64,000 nt of DNA from Streptomyces sp. NBC_00094. GTDB lineage: Bacteria; Actinomycetota; Actinomycetes; Streptomycetales; Streptomycetaceae. Where the stretch lies: NCBI RefSeq assembly GCF_026343125.1, contig NZ_JAPEMB010000001.1, positions 6,949,501 through 7,013,500 of the forward strand. The letters run 5' to 3'. The position numbers and the translations under genes are program-made. Shown one piece after another: positions 34,033-43,212 of this stretch (positions within the stretch are counted from its first letter, which is position 1; the number at the start of each line of letters is the position of its first letter). A model generated the notes under the pieces. The model was given only the letters and a program-made list of their open reading frames with translations. It was not told where the DNA came from and ran no database searches.

Positions 34033-34959
34033 TCAGCCCTTCCGCATGCCGCGCAGCTGGACCGTGTAGGCGATGATCGCGGTGATCACGCCCATCACGA
34101 TGGCCACGGTCGCGGCGTAGTTGTGCTGCTGTCCGGCGAAGGACAGTGAGTACGTGTACAGGTTGGGGGTGAAGTCGTTGGTGATCGCGTTGGGTGCGAG
34201 CTTCTGCAGGATGCTGGGCTCGTTGAAGAGCTGGAAGCTGCCGATGATCGAGAAGATCGTGGCGATGACGAGGGCGCTGCGGATCGCCGGGAGCTTGATC
34301 GAGGTGATGATCCGCCATTCCCCGGCTCCGTCGATGGCCGCGGCCTCGTAGAGCGAGCGGGGTACGACCTTGAGGGCCGAGTAGAAGATCAGCATGTTGT
34401 AGCCGACGAACTCCCAGGTCACGATGTTGCCGATCGAGGCCAGCACGAGCGCGGGAGAGAGCGGGTCGGGCAGCGCCAGGCCGAACGCGTCGTTGATGTT
34501 GCCGACCAGACCGAACTGGGTGCCGTAGATGAAGCCCCACATGAGGCTCGCGACGACGGCCGGGACGGCGTAGGGCAGGAAGACGCCGACGCGGAAGAAC
34601 GTCTTCCCGTAGAGCCTGCCGCTGTCGACCGCCAGGGCGACCAGCAGCGCGATGCCCAGCATGACCGGCACCTGGATCGCCAGGAACAGGCCGACCCGGG
34701 CGAGACCGTCCCAGAACCGCGGGTCGGTCAGGGCCTGCAGGTAGTTGTCCGCGCCCACGAACGACCTGCCGCCGATCAACCGGTCCCGGAAGAGGCTCAG
34801 GTAGGCGGCGTACCCGATCGGTGCGAGGAAGACGAGTGCGAAGACCGCGACGAACGGCCCGGCGAATCCCCATCCGGTGAGGGCGTGCCGACTCAGGGGG
34901 CGCCGGCGTCGTGGCCGGGGTGGTGGAACTGCCTGAGCGGACGTCGACAGGAGCGTCAT
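34033..34959 (-). CDS. CUT1 sugar ABC permease (MalF-like)
   Basis: A 308-residue permease with six membrane helices and the EAA loop EAAAIDGAGEWRIITSIKLP. The ATG at 34959 has AAGGAA upstream; the earlier start at 35013 adds a low-complexity tail without a ribosome site. It is first in the CUT1 operon. A near-perfect LacI operator lies about 100 bases upstream (35060-35073). Partner: the MalG-like permease, and a shared ATPase encoded elsewhere. Confidence 0.9.
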   Translation of the reverse strand: MTLLSTSAQAVPPPRPRRRRPLSRHALTGWGFAGPFVAVFALVFLAPIGYAAYLSLFRDRLIGGRSFVGADNYLQALTDPRFWDGLARVGLFLAIQVPVMLGIALLVALAVDSGRLYGKTFFRVGVFLPYAVPAVVASLMWGFIYGTQFGLVGNINDAFGLALPDPLSPALVLASIGNIVTWEFVGYNMLIFYSALKVVPRSLYEAAAIDGAGEWRIITSIKLPAIRSALVIATIFSIIGSFQLFNEPSILQKLAPNAITNDFTPNLYTYSLSFAGQQHNYAATVAIVMGVITAIIAYTVQLRGMRKG

Positions 34960-35059
34960 GGTGGTTCCTTGCGTCGTTGACCGACCGGTCGGGAGCGGAA
35001 GTGTCGGAGGCAACGGCCTCAGGGCCGACAGGCCGGAAGAAGACTGATCCGATGAACCA

Positions 35060-35073
35060 TGTTTACGTAATCA
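35060..35073. promoter_or_regulatory. LacI-family operator 1 (CUT1 operon)
   Basis: TGTTTACGTAATCA differs from the perfect palindrome TGTTTACGTAAACA at 42939 by one base. It lies about 100 bases upstream of the MalF-like permease start. It is probably bound by the LacI protein encoded at 35317-36357. Confidence 0.7.
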
Positions 35074-35211
35074 TCGATGGCCTGATGGTGGCACCACCCC
35101 GAGACGGGCGTCAAGCACGGCGCGGTAGCGAACAGAGGCGATTCAGATGACGATCGGGGACACGATGGCCGGTCGGAGTGTTTCGGGACGCCGTCGTGGA
35201 CAACGCGGGAA

Positions 35212-35239
35212 GGCCCGCCCACGGGTATGTGGGCGGGCC
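35212..35239. terminator. Terminator of the LacI gene
   Basis: A perfect 10-bp stem GGCCCGCCCA/TGGGCGGGCC with an 8-base loop lies 78 bases after the LacI stop codon on its transcript. Confidence 0.8.
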
Positions 35240-35260
35240 GCGGCGGTGCTCGCGTCCTTC

Positions 35261-35306
35261 GGTCGGGTCAGGGTGCGGTCGTGGGTCGGGTCAGGGTGCG
35301 GTCGTG
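35261..35306. repeat. 23-bp tandem duplication
   Basis: Two exact adjacent copies of a 23-base unit starting GGTCGGGTCAGGGTGCGG lie just beyond the LacI gene stop. They look like a simple slippage product. Confidence 0.75.
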
Positions 35307-35316
35307 CTCGCGTCCG

Positions 35317-36357
35317 TCAGGCGGGCGGGGGCGCGGTGCTGCCCCGGACCACGAGGGTGGGTTCCACGGCGAGCCGGTGCGGGCCGTTGGCGCGGTGCTC
35401 GATCTGCTCCAGGAGCAGGGTCACGCAGTGCCGGCCCACCACGTCGAAGTCCTGGTGGACCGTGGTGAGCGGCGGTTCGAAGTACGGGGCCTCGGGGACG
35501 TCGTCGAAGCCCGCCACGCTGACCTCGTCCGGCACCTTCCGCCCCGCCTCGCGCATGGCGCGCAGCACGCCCAGCGCCATCTGGTCGTTCGCCGCGAACA
35601 CCGCCGTGACGCCCGGCGCCTCGGCGAGCGTACGGCCGGCCAGATAGCCGGACTCGGCGCTCCAGTCTCCGTACAGGGTCGGCGGTACGGGGGCTCCGGC
35701 CGCGACCAGGGTGCGCTCCCAGGCCTCGGAGCGCCGCCGGGCCGCGAAGGAGTCGCGCGGGCCGCTGACGTGGTGCACCGTGCGGTGGCCCAGCTCGAGG
35801 AGGTGGCTGACCACGCTCTGGGTGCCGCGGGCCTGGTCGAAGTCGACGTTGGGGTAGCGGTGCCCGGTGTCGCCGTCGGCCACGACCACCGGCATCGTGG
35901 GCGGCAGGCGCAGTGACGGCGTGTCGAGCATCTGCGACTCGATGAGCACGATGCCGTCGACCGACTGCAGCATGAGGTGCCGGAAGGCCTGCTGTACGGC
36001 GGCTTCGGTCTGTGCGCGTATGCCCATGAAGTTGACCGAGAAGCCGGCCTCGCGCGCCGCGTCGGCGATGGCCGCCAGCGTCCGGGCGTTGCCGTGGGCC
36101 CCGACGTCGAAGCTGACCACACCCAGTGCCCCGAACTTGCCGGTGACCAGCGCCCGGGCCGCCGCGTTGGGGCGGTATCCGAGGGCCTGCATGGCCTCCA
36201 GCACCTTGGCGCGGGTCGTCTCGTCCACGTTGTCGTGGTTGTTGGCCACGCGGGAGACGGTCTGGGAGGAGACCCCCGCCTTCGCCGCGACCTCGGCCAT
36301 GGAGGGCCATTTCCGGGGTGTGCGCGAGCGAGGTGCTCTCGTCGCCTTCTCCGCCAC
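35317..36357 (-). CDS. LacI-family transcriptional regulator of galactan use
   Basis: A 346-residue repressor with an N-terminal helix-turn-helix at about 20-40 (MAEVAAKAGVSSQTVSRVAN) and a periplasmic-binding-protein-like ligand domain. I choose GTG 36357, with AAGGCGG upstream; an ATG at 36300 just before the HTH is possible, and an earlier start to 36501 would run through the promoter. It lies between the importer and the galactanase genes. Palindromes of the TGTTTACGTAAACA type, the usual LacI class with a central CG, stand before the CUT1 operon, its own/GH43 promoter, the GH35 gene and the GH110 operon, so it most likely represses all of these until galactose or a galactobiose-like inducer binds. 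Confidence 0.9.
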   Translation of the reverse strand: MAEKATRAPRSRTPRKWPSMAEVAAKAGVSSQTVSRVANNHDNVDETTRAKVLEAMQALGYRPNAAARALVTGKFGALGVVSFDVGAHGNARTLAAIADAAREAGFSVNFMGIRAQTEAAVQQAFRHLMLQSVDGIVLIESQMLDTPSLRLPPTMPVVVADGDTGHRYPNVDFDQARGTQSVVSHLLELGHRTVHHVSGPRDSFAARRRSEAWERTLVAAGAPVPPTLYGDWSAESGYLAGRTLAEAPGVTAVFAANDQMALGVLRAMREAGRKVPDEVSVAGFDDVPEAPYFEPPLTTVHQDFDVVGRHCVTLLLEQIEHRANGPHRLAVEPTLVVRGSTAPPPA

Positions 36358-36713
36358 TGTCGACCGCCTTTTCCCGAGGCCTGGCGCGTGCGCGCGTTGA
36401 TGCGCCCCCGCTCTGCAATGTTGACGCAAACACGTCGGCGGGTCAAAAACCCGGCCCGTCTCCGCCCAACTCCTTGACAGCGTCCCGCGGGCCTCACACA
36501 CTTCCGGCTACATCGTGTTTACGAAAACATTACGTAGATCCGATGATCAGGACGGTCCGGATCGACCGGCCACCCCCTCCCAGAGTCCGACCGCTCGTCC
36601 CCAACGGTCGGCCATCTCTCCCGGGCGCCCCCCTGCTCCGGACCCCCAGTGGTCCGAGCCCGCGCTGCCGGCGCGGAGCGCCCGGTCCGACGAACACCAC
36701 GAGGTATCGCGAC
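36358..36713. promoter_or_regulatory. LacI/GH43 divergent promoter region
   Basis: This 356-base gap separates the LacI gene (leftward) from the GH43 gene (rightward). It holds LacI operator 2 at 36516-36529, about 185 bases before the GH43 ATG, leaving a long GH43 leader rich in C. Nothing else is seen. Confidence 0.55.
36516..36529. promoter_or_regulatory. LacI-family operator 2 (LacI gene and GH43)
   Basis: TGTTTACGAAAACA matches the perfect palindrome at 42939 except for one base. It is placed between the divergent LacI and GH43 genes, so it could control both. Confidence 0.7.
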
Positions 36714-38159
36714 ATGCGACTCAAGATCTCCGGAACGGCGGCACTCCTCTCCGCCCTTTCCGCCCTCCTCCTCTCCCTCCTCGCCGCCGTGGGCACCGCC
36801 TATGCCGCCCCGGTGACCATCGCCAACGGGACGCAGTTCACCGCTCCCGACGGCAGCCCCGTGCACGCCCACGGTGGTGGCGTGGTCAAGGTCGGCGAGT
36901 ACTACTACTGGTTCGGCGAGAACCGGAACGCCGACAACACCTTCCGGTACGTCTCCGCCTACCGCTCCACCGACCTGAAGACCTGGGAGTTCCGCAACCA
37001 CGTCCTGACCGAGGCGTCGGACCCGGAGCTGGACTGGGCCAACATCGAGCGCCCGAAGGTTGTGTACAACAACGCCACCGGGCAGTTCGTGATGTGGATG
37101 CACAAGGAGAACGGCTCGGACTACGGGGAGGCGCGCGCCGCCGTCGCCGTCTCGTCCACGGTGGACGGCGACTACACCTGGCGCGGCAGCTTCCGGCCCC
37201 TCGGCCACATGTCCCGGGACATCACGACCTTCGTCGACACCGACGGCACCGGCTACATGATCTCGGCCGCCAACGAGAACGCGGACCTGCACGTGTACCG
37301 GCTGACCGCCGACTACACCGGGATCGAGTCCCAGGTCCAGAAGCTGTGGTCGGGCCAGTGGCGTGAGGCGCCCGCCATGTTCAAGCGCAACGGCGTCTAC
37401 TTCCTCCTCACCTCCGGTGCCACCGGCTGGTCCCCGAACCAGCAGAAGTACGCCACCGCGAGCAGCATCACCGGTTCCTGGACCGACCTGAAGGACGTGG
37501 GCGACTCCACGACCTACCGCAGCCAGACCGCCTACGTCCTGCCGGTCCAGGGCACCAAGGGCACCAGCTTCCTCTACATGGGCGACCGCTGGGGCAACTC
37601 CATGGGCGGCATGGTCAACGACTCCCAGTACGTCTGGCTGCCGCTGACCTTCCCCACGAACACCTCCATGACGATGGAGTACTCCCCGCAGCTCACCATC
37701 GACACCGCCGCCGGGACCGTGACCGGGATGAGCGGCCCCTGGGAGACGCTGAGCGCCCGCCACAGCGGCAAGTGCGCCGACGTGGCGAACTTCGACTCGG
37801 CCGACGGCGCCGCGCTGATCCAGTGGGGCTGCGGCGGAGGCGTCAACCAGCACTTCTGGATCAAGAAGCTGGGCACCGGGTACGTCCAGATCATGGCCCG
37901 GAACAGCGGAAAGTGCCTCGACATCGCCGGTTCCTCGACCGCGGACGGGGCCTCGGCGGTGCAGAACACCTGCAACGGCTCCACCTCCCAGCAGTGGAAG
38001 GTCCGGACGACCGACGTGGCCGGCTACGTCGAACTCGTCGCCCGGCACAGCGGTAAGTGCCTCGACGTCGTGAACTGGTCGACCGGCGACGGCACCGCCC
38101 TCGACCAGTGGACCTGCAACTCGGGCGACAACCAGAAGTGGCGGCGCGCGGCGGCCTGA
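36714..38159 (+). CDS. Secreted exo-beta-1,3-galactanase, GH43 subfamily 24, with CBM13
   Basis: A 481-residue secreted enzyme. A signal peptide occupies about residues 1-31 (AYA-AP cleavage). The catalytic five-blade domain (about 35-335) has AHGGGVVKVGEYYYWFGE and NIERPKVVYNNATGQFVMWMH, as in GH43_24 exo-beta-1,3-galactanases such as the S. avermitilis enzyme, which also ends in CBM13. The ricin-type CBM13 (about 345-481) has repeated HSGKCLDV units and QxW endings. It should cut the beta-1,3-galactan main chain of arabinogalactan from the non-reducing end, by-passing side chains. The ATG at 36714 has GAGG upstream. Confidence 0.88.
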   Translation: MRLKISGTAALLSALSALLLSLLAAVGTAYAAPVTIANGTQFTAPDGSPVHAHGGGVVKVGEYYYWFGENRNADNTFRYVSAYRSTDLKTWEFRNHVLTEASDPELDWANIERPKVVYNNATGQFVMWMHKENGSDYGEARAAVAVSSTVDGDYTWRGSFRPLGHMSRDITTFVDTDGTGYMISAANENADLHVYRLTADYTGIESQVQKLWSGQWREAPAMFKRNGVYFLLTSGATGWSPNQQKYATASSITGSWTDLKDVGDSTTYRSQTAYVLPVQGTKGTSFLYMGDRWGNSMGGMVNDSQYVWLPLTFPTNTSMTMEYSPQLTIDTAAGTVTGMSGPWETLSARHSGKCADVANFDSADGAALIQWGCGGGVNQHFWIKKLGTGYVQIMARNSGKCLDIAGSSTADGASAVQNTCNGSTSQQWKVRTTDVAGYVELVARHSGKCLDVVNWSTGDGTALDQWTCNSGDNQKWRRAAA

Positions 38160-38530
38160 CCGCCCGCAAACGGCCGGGCCGGCGGTGCTGCCACCGCCGG
38201 CCCGTGCACCGTCCGCCGCGAGACCGGCGCGGAGCGGCCACGTCCCGGGCTGCTCCGCGCCTCCCGAGCCTGACCCCTCGCAGGTCAGAGGCTCCCGAGC
38301 CCGACCCCTCGCAGGCCAGGGCCTTCCAAGCCCGACCTCTCGCAGGTCAGATGCTCCAGAGCCCGACCCCTCGCAGGCCAGGGCCTTCCGAGCCCGACCT
38401 CTCGCAGGTCAGATGCTCCAGAGCCCGACCCCTCGCAGGTCAGGGCCTCCCGCGCCTCCCCCTTCCAGGCGCTCCCATGCCGGCGGCTCCCGCCCGGCCG
38501 CGTACCCTCCCAGTCCTCAAGGAGCAGTCC
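38160..38530. other. GH43-GH30 intergenic region
   Basis: This 371-base gap contains a six-copy 31-bp minisatellite (listed separately) flanked by unstructured C-rich DNA, and ends with the AAGGAG site of the GH30 gene. I see no LacI operator here, so GH30 is probably transcribed from the GH43 promoter or from an unrecognised one. Confidence 0.6.
38266..38451. repeat. 31-bp minisatellite, six copies
   Basis: Six consecutive 31-bp units beginning GAGCCCGACCCCTCGCAGG fill this intergenic segment. Units 2 and 4 are identical, units 3 and 5 differ by one base, so there is also a 62-bp higher-order period. The period is not a multiple of three and the units lack a conserved stop-free coding logic, so it is not a gene. 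Confidence 0.9.
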
Positions 38531-40990
38531 GTGTTCCCCACCCGCAACCGACCGGCGTCGCCCCGGGCCCGGTCACGCGCCTCCCGTCCCGCCCGCCCGT
38601 CCGGCCGGCTCGCCGCGCTCGGCGCCGTCACGGTCCTCGCGACCACGGCCCTCACGGCCGTCGGGCCCGCCTCGTCCCCGGCGGTCGCCGTGGAGTCGCC
38701 GTCCGCCGCGCTGACCGTCCGCCTCGACCCGAGCTACCAGCACCCGTCCTTCCAGGGCTGGGGCACCGCCCTGGCCTGGTTCGCCCACGTCACCGGCGGA
38801 TGGCCGGACGCCCAGCGCAACCGCCTGGCGGACGACCTGTACGGCGCGAACGGCCTCGGTTTCACCATCGCCCGCTACAACATCGGCGGCGGCGACAGCC
38901 CCGAGACCACCCCCTACATGCGGGCCGGCGCCGCCGTCCCCGGCTACTGGAACCGGCCCGGTGCCGAGGCCCCCGACTGGTGGGACCCGACCCGGCCGGA
39001 CCACTGGAACGCCACCGCCGACGCGAACCAGCAGTGGTGGGTCTCGGCGGCCAAGGCGCGCGGCGCGACCACCTTCGAGGCGTTCTCCAACTCCGCGCCC
39101 TACTTCATGACCAACAGCGGCCTGGTCTCCGGCGCGTACAACGCCTGGGAGGACAACCTCCGCTCCGACCAGTACGACCGCTTCGCCGCCTACCTCACCG
39201 GCTCGCTGCAGCGGGCCCAGTCCGCCACCGGCGTCACCTTCGACTCCGTCTCACCGATCAACGAGCCCGACACCGACTACTGGCGCGCCGGCGGCCGCCA
39301 GGAGGGCTCGCACTGGGACAAGGCCTCCCAGGCCCGCATGATCAGCACCCTGCGCGCCGCGCTCGACGCCAAGGGCGTGACGACCCCGATCGCCTCCATG
39401 GACGAGACCAACCCGGAGAAGTTCCGGTACGACTGGGAGTCGTACGCCCCCACCGTCCGTGACGCGGTGGGACGGCTCAACACGCACACGTACGGGACGA
39501 ACGGCCGCACCGGGGTGCGGGACATCGCCAAGGGCGAGGCCACCCCCCTGTGGATGTCCGAGGTGGACCTCGGCGGCAGCGTCGCGCAGAGCTTCACCTC
39601 GATGAGTCCCGCACTCGACCTCGCCCAGCGCATCAACGACGACGTGCGCGAGCTGGAGCCGCGCGCCTGGGTCCTGTGGCAGGCCGTCGAGGACTACGAG
39701 AACATGACGCCGTCCCGCGAGAACTCCAACTGGGGTCTGATCCAGACGGACTTCACCCCCGAGGACGCGGCGACCGAGCCCCTGCGCAAGAACAAGAAGT
39801 ACTGGGCGATGGCGAACTACAGCCGCTTCGTCCGGCCCGGCGCACGGGTCATGAACACCGACGACCCGCAGACCCTGGCGGCGGTCCGGCCGGAGGGCGG
39901 TGTGGTCGTCGTCCACACCAACCCCAGCGGTGAGGCACGCGAGGTCACCCTGAACCTGGACGGCTTCCAGACGGCCGCCGACGGCCCCGTCGAGCGCTGG
40001 ACCACCGACGCCGACAAGAACCTCCAGCGCGAGGGCGACGCGGCGGTGACCGGCCGGACGTTCAAGGCCACCGTCGGCCCCGGCTCCGTGACCACGTTCG
40101 TCCTGCCCACGGTCACCGGCGTGAACACCACGGCGACCACGGCCCCCACCGGCACACCGCGCCGACTGCTCAACGACAACAGCGGCAAGGCCCTCGCCGT
40201 CGCCACCGTGGGCGGCAAGAGCACCGTCGTGCAGCAGACCCCCGCACCGGCCGACACCGGACAGCAGTGGACCTTCACCAAGCTCTCCGCCGGCGACTGG
40301 GGCAACACCGCCGCCTACCGCCTCACCCACGTCAAGTCCGGCAAGGCGCTCTCCGTATCCGGCGGCGCCCTCGTCCTCGCCTCGACCGGATCGTCCACCG
40401 CCCAGCAGTGGATCCGCTCGACCACGGGCGACGGCCACAGCACCCTGATCAACAGCGCCACCGGGAAACTCCTCGACGTCATGGGCGCCTCGACCGCCGA
40501 CGGCGCGCCCGTCGGCGTCTACCAGCCCACGACCGGCGCCAACCAGTCCTGGACCTTCGCCGGCACGGCACCCGACGTCTGGAAGACGCTCTCCCTCCGG
40601 CACAGCTCCCAGTGCCTCGACGTCGTCAACGCCTCGACCGCCGACGGCGCGGCCGTCGTCCAGTACGGCTGCGGCACCGGCACGAACCAGCTGTGGTCGC
40701 TGCGCCCCACCGGCGGCGGCTACGTGACCGTCGTCGCCCGCCACAGCGGCAAGTGCCTCGACGTGAGCGGCGAGTCCACGGCCGACGGCGCCGAGGTCTT
40801 CCAGTACGCCTGCAACGGCGGCCGCAACCAGGAGTGGGCGGCGCGCAGCACGGGCGACGGGTACCTCACGCTGACCGCCCGGCACAGCGCCAAGTGCCTG
40901 GGCGTGAGCGGCGGCTCCACCGCCGCCGGGGCGCCCGTCGCGCAGCGGACCTGTGACGGCGGCACGAGCCAGCAGCTCCGCCTGGGCTGA
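38531..40990 (+). CDS. Secreted endo-beta-1,6-galactanase, GH30 subfamily 5, with CBM13 modules
   Basis: An 819-residue secreted enzyme. The start is GTG 38531 with AAGGAG upstream. The N-terminus is a long Arg/Ala-rich signal (about 1-53). The catalytic domain (60-510) has acid/base E245 in SPINEPDTDYW and nucleophile E344 in LWMSEVDLGG, matching GH30_5 beta-1,6-galactanases. Ricin-type CBM13 modules follow: about 535-665 (ALAV, LLDV units) and about 680-819 with typical KCLDV units and QxW ends. It should cut the beta-1,6-galactan side chains of arabinogalactan proteins. It complements the GH43 beta-1,3-galactanase. Confidence 0.88.
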   Translation: MFPTRNRPASPRARSRASRPARPSGRLAALGAVTVLATTALTAVGPASSPAVAVESPSAALTVRLDPSYQHPSFQGWGTALAWFAHVTGGWPDAQRNRLADDLYGANGLGFTIARYNIGGGDSPETTPYMRAGAAVPGYWNRPGAEAPDWWDPTRPDHWNATADANQQWWVSAAKARGATTFEAFSNSAPYFMTNSGLVSGAYNAWEDNLRSDQYDRFAAYLTGSLQRAQSATGVTFDSVSPINEPDTDYWRAGGRQEGSHWDKASQARMISTLRAALDAKGVTTPIASMDETNPEKFRYDWESYAPTVRDAVGRLNTHTYGTNGRTGVRDIAKGEATPLWMSEVDLGGSVAQSFTSMSPALDLAQRINDDVRELEPRAWVLWQAVEDYENMTPSRENSNWGLIQTDFTPEDAATEPLRKNKKYWAMANYSRFVRPGARVMNTDDPQTLAAVRPEGGVVVVHTNPSGEAREVTLNLDGFQTAADGPVERWTTDADKNLQREGDAAVTGRTFKATVGPGSVTTFVLPTVTGVNTTATTAPTGTPRRLLNDNSGKALAVATVGGKSTVVQQTPAPADTGQQWTFTKLSAGDWGNTAAYRLTHVKSGKALSVSGGALVLASTGSSTAQQWIRSTTGDGHSTLINSATGKLLDVMGASTADGAPVGVYQPTTGANQSWTFAGTAPDVWKTLSLRHSSQCLDVVNASTADGAAVVQYGCGTGTNQLWSLRPTGGGYVTVVARHSGKCLDVSGESTADGAEVFQYACNGGRNQEWAARSTGDGYLTLTARHSAKCLGVSGGSTAAGAPVAQRTCDGGTSQQLRLG

Positions 40991-41054
40991 CGTGGCACGA
41001 GCGGCTCGCCCGGGCTGACGCGGAAAGAGCAGTACGCCCGGGCCGACGCGGAAA

Positions 41055-41090
41055 GAGCCGGGCTCCGACCCTCCGGTCGGAGCCCGGCTC
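41055..41090. terminator. Bidirectional terminator, perfect 16-bp stem
   Basis: Arms GAGCCGGGCTCCGACC and GGTCGGAGCCCGGCTC with a CTCC loop separate the convergent GH30 (stop 40990) and GH35 (stop 41116) genes. Confidence 0.9.
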
Positions 41091-41115
41091 CTCGCGCGTC
41101 ACCGCCGGACAGGCC

Positions 41116-42867
41116 CTACTCGTCGGTGGGCCCGAGGTCGGCGCTCTCGCGGAGCTCGACGGTCCGGGCGCGGTGGCAGGCGTGCAGCTCCAGGACGACG
41201 ATCTCGTTGGCACCGGTGCGCAGGACGGGCGCCGGGACGTAGAGGGAACGCTGGGGACCGCGCGACCAGAACCGGCCCAGCGCGAACCCGTTGATCCACA
41301 CGCTGCCCTTCGTCCAGCCGTCGAGGTGGAGGAACGTGTCCGCCGGCTCGTCGACCTCGAAGGACCCGCGGTGGAACGTCGGCCCGGACAGGGCCGCCGC
41401 GTCCGCCGAGAACGGCAGCGCCGTCAGGTCGGTCAGCGGCAGCGGCCGGCTCGTCCACGCGGTGGGCTCCTCGCCGTCCACGAGGACCCGGCCCAGCAGG
41501 CCCTTGCGGTCGTGGATGCCCGGCCCGTAGTTGACGCGCCCCTGGTTCTCCACCAGCACACCGAGGACGCTGCCCGCGCGGGGCGCGGTGACGGTCAGGG
41601 CGTGCTCGTGGCTCTCCCGCTCCAGTACGCCGGCCGGGACTCCGTCGACGAAGGCCTGGGCGCGGTCCCGGACCTGCTCCACCTCCAGCAGGGCCGGTCC
41701 CTCGGACGCCAGGGTGGTCTCGTACAGGACGAACCCGAAGTCCTGCCCGAGCTGCTCCATGGTGAGCGGCCGCGGTGCGTCGACGGCCGTGCCGAGCACG
41801 TCGGCGCAGGTCAGAAGGCCCGCGCTCTCGGTGAGCGGCACGGTCGTCGGGGCGAGCCTGGGGCCGCGCGCGGGGACGGGTCCGGCCGGGACGGGCGCGT
41901 ACTTGGCGATCACGTCGCGGAAGGCGGTGTACTTCTCCGTCGGGTCGCCGGCCTCGTCGAGCGGGGCGTCGTAGTCGTACGACGTGACGGTGGGGCGGTA
42001 GGTGTGCTTGTCGTTGGCGCCGTTGGTGAAGCCGAAGTTCGTGCCGCCGTGGAACATGTAGAAGTTGACCGAGGCCCCGGCGGCCAGCAGCTCGTCCAGC
42101 TCCTGTGCCGCGTGGCCGGCGTCCCGGACCATGTGGCGGCTGCCCCAGCGGTCGAACCAGCCGATCCAGAACTCGGTGCACATCAGCGGCCCCTTCGGCT
42201 GCTGGGTGCGCAGCTCGGCGAGGCTCTGCGCGGAGCGGCTGCCGAAGTTGGCCGTGGCCAGCACGCCGGGCAGGCGTCCGCGCGCCAGGTCGACGGGCTG
42301 GTCGGAGGTGAACAGCGGTACGTCCACCCCGTAGCGGCGCAGCGAGTCCGCGAGGTGCTCCAGGTAGGCGGTGTCGTCGCCGTACGCCCCGTACTCGTTC
42401 TCCACCTGGACGGCGATGACCGGGCCGCCCCGCGTGGCCAGGTAGGGCAGCAACGGGGTGAGGAGCTGGTCGAAGTAGGTGTCGACGGCGGCGAGGAAGC
42501 GCGGGTCGCGGGTCCGCAGGCGCATGTCCTCCTCGGCCAGGAGCCAGGACGGCAGGCCGCCGCCCTCCCACTCGGCGCAGATGTACGGGCCGGGGCGGAG
42601 CAGCACGTGCAGTCCCTCGGCGGCGGCGAGGTCGAGGAACGCGGCTATGTCCAGTCCGCCGTCGGTCCTGAACTCGTCGGGCCGCGGTTGGTGGAGGTTC
42701 CAGGGCACGTAGGTCTCGACGGTGTTGAGGCCCATGAGCCGGGCCTTGCGCAGCCGGTCCCGCCACTGGTCGGGGTGCACGCGGAAGTAGTGCAGCCCGC
42801 CGGACAGGAGCCGGAACGGTTCGCCGTCGAGGGTGAAGCCGCCGTCGTCGATCTGGAGAAGGGGCAT
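41116..42867 (-). CDS. Cytoplasmic beta-galactosidase, GH35
   Basis: A 583-residue GH35 enzyme without a signal peptide. Catalytic residues are acid/base E158 in VQVENEYGAYG and nucleophile E232 in CTEFWIGWFD. The C-terminal third has the usual GH35 jelly-roll domains (FHRGSFEVDEPADTFLHL, GSVWINGFALGRFW). I start at MPLLQIDDGG (ATG 42867, AGGAG upstream); a start at 42933 would run into the operator. A perfect LacI palindrome lies 72 bases upstream. It should cut galacto-oligosaccharides imported by the CUT1 system to galactose. Confidence 0.92.
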   Translation of the reverse strand: MPLLQIDDGGFTLDGEPFRLLSGGLHYFRVHPDQWRDRLRKARLMGLNTVETYVPWNLHQPRPDEFRTDGGLDIAAFLDLAAAEGLHVLLRPGPYICAEWEGGGLPSWLLAEEDMRLRTRDPRFLAAVDTYFDQLLTPLLPYLATRGGPVIAVQVENEYGAYGDDTAYLEHLADSLRRYGVDVPLFTSDQPVDLARGRLPGVLATANFGSRSAQSLAELRTQQPKGPLMCTEFWIGWFDRWGSRHMVRDAGHAAQELDELLAAGASVNFYMFHGGTNFGFTNGANDKHTYRPTVTSYDYDAPLDEAGDPTEKYTAFRDVIAKYAPVPAGPVPARGPRLAPTTVPLTESAGLLTCADVLGTAVDAPRPLTMEQLGQDFGFVLYETTLASEGPALLEVEQVRDRAQAFVDGVPAGVLERESHEHALTVTAPRAGSVLGVLVENQGRVNYGPGIHDRKGLLGRVLVDGEEPTAWTSRPLPLTDLTALPFSADAAALSGPTFHRGSFEVDEPADTFLHLDGWTKGSVWINGFALGRFWSRGPQRSLYVPAPVLRTGANEIVVLELHACHRARTVELRESADLGPTDE

Positions 42868-42938
42868 GTGCGGGTGCTCCTGTGATGGAGATGGTGGGGC
42901 GCGCGCTGTCGCGGCCGGGGAAGGGCCTGTCATGGGTA

Positions 42939-42952
42939 TGTTTACGTAAACA
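42939..42952. promoter_or_regulatory. LacI-family operator 3, perfect palindrome (GH35)
   Basis: TGTTTACGTAAACA is a perfect 14-base palindrome with the central CG typical of LacI-family operators, and is 72 bases upstream of the GH35 start. It is the reference copy for the locus. Confidence 0.8.
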
Positions 42953-43096
42953 CAACGAGGATGGCAAGCTTCCGGCCGTTGGGGGGCCGGTGGTTACTTG
43001 GTTCCAACAAGGAACAACATAACTGCACAGATATTGACGCCCTTTTGAGGGGCGTGCTGGACTGGCTCACGTACCCAGTCATCTCACACTCGGGAA

Positions 43097-43110
43097 TGTT
43101 TACGTTCCCA
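43097..43110. promoter_or_regulatory. LacI-family operator 4 (GH110 operon)
   Basis: TGTTTACGTTCCCA keeps the left half of the motif and lies within a wider dyad GGGAA...TTCCC. It is about 103 bases upstream of the GH110 start, suggesting that the rightward enzyme operon is under the same repressor. Confidence 0.55.
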
Positions 43111-43212
43111 AGCGTGATGTGCCTCTCGCGGTCGGGACGCCGCGCGGGGCGCGCACCGCCCGGTCCGCTCGGATCCGACTGGCTGCTCCCCCTCAGCCGC
43201 AGGAGTTCCGTC

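Larger units (their letters stand above)
34960..35316. promoter_or_regulatory. CUT1 promoter region and LacI gene 3' region
   Basis: This 357-base gap lies between the CUT1 operon start and the stop of the LacI gene, both transcribed leftward. From left to right it holds the CUT1 leader, a LacI operator (35060-35073), a terminator for the LacI gene (35212-35239) and a 23-bp direct repeat (35261-35306). No further gene is seen. Confidence 0.6.
42868..43212. promoter_or_regulatory. Divergent GH35 / GH110 promoter region
   Basis: This 345-base gap lies between the divergent GH35 and GH110 genes and is AT-richer than its flanks around 42940-43110. It carries LacI operators 3 and 4, listed separately. 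I see no other gene in it. Confidence 0.65.

Noticed and set aside
35178..35468. Small + strand open frames opposite the LacI gene end
   Set aside because: They run through the terminator and the 23-bp repeat and have no ribosome site or recognisable sequence.
38266..38451. CRISPR array
   Set aside because: The units are contiguous 31-bp copies without unique spacers, not separated repeats, and no cas genes are nearby.
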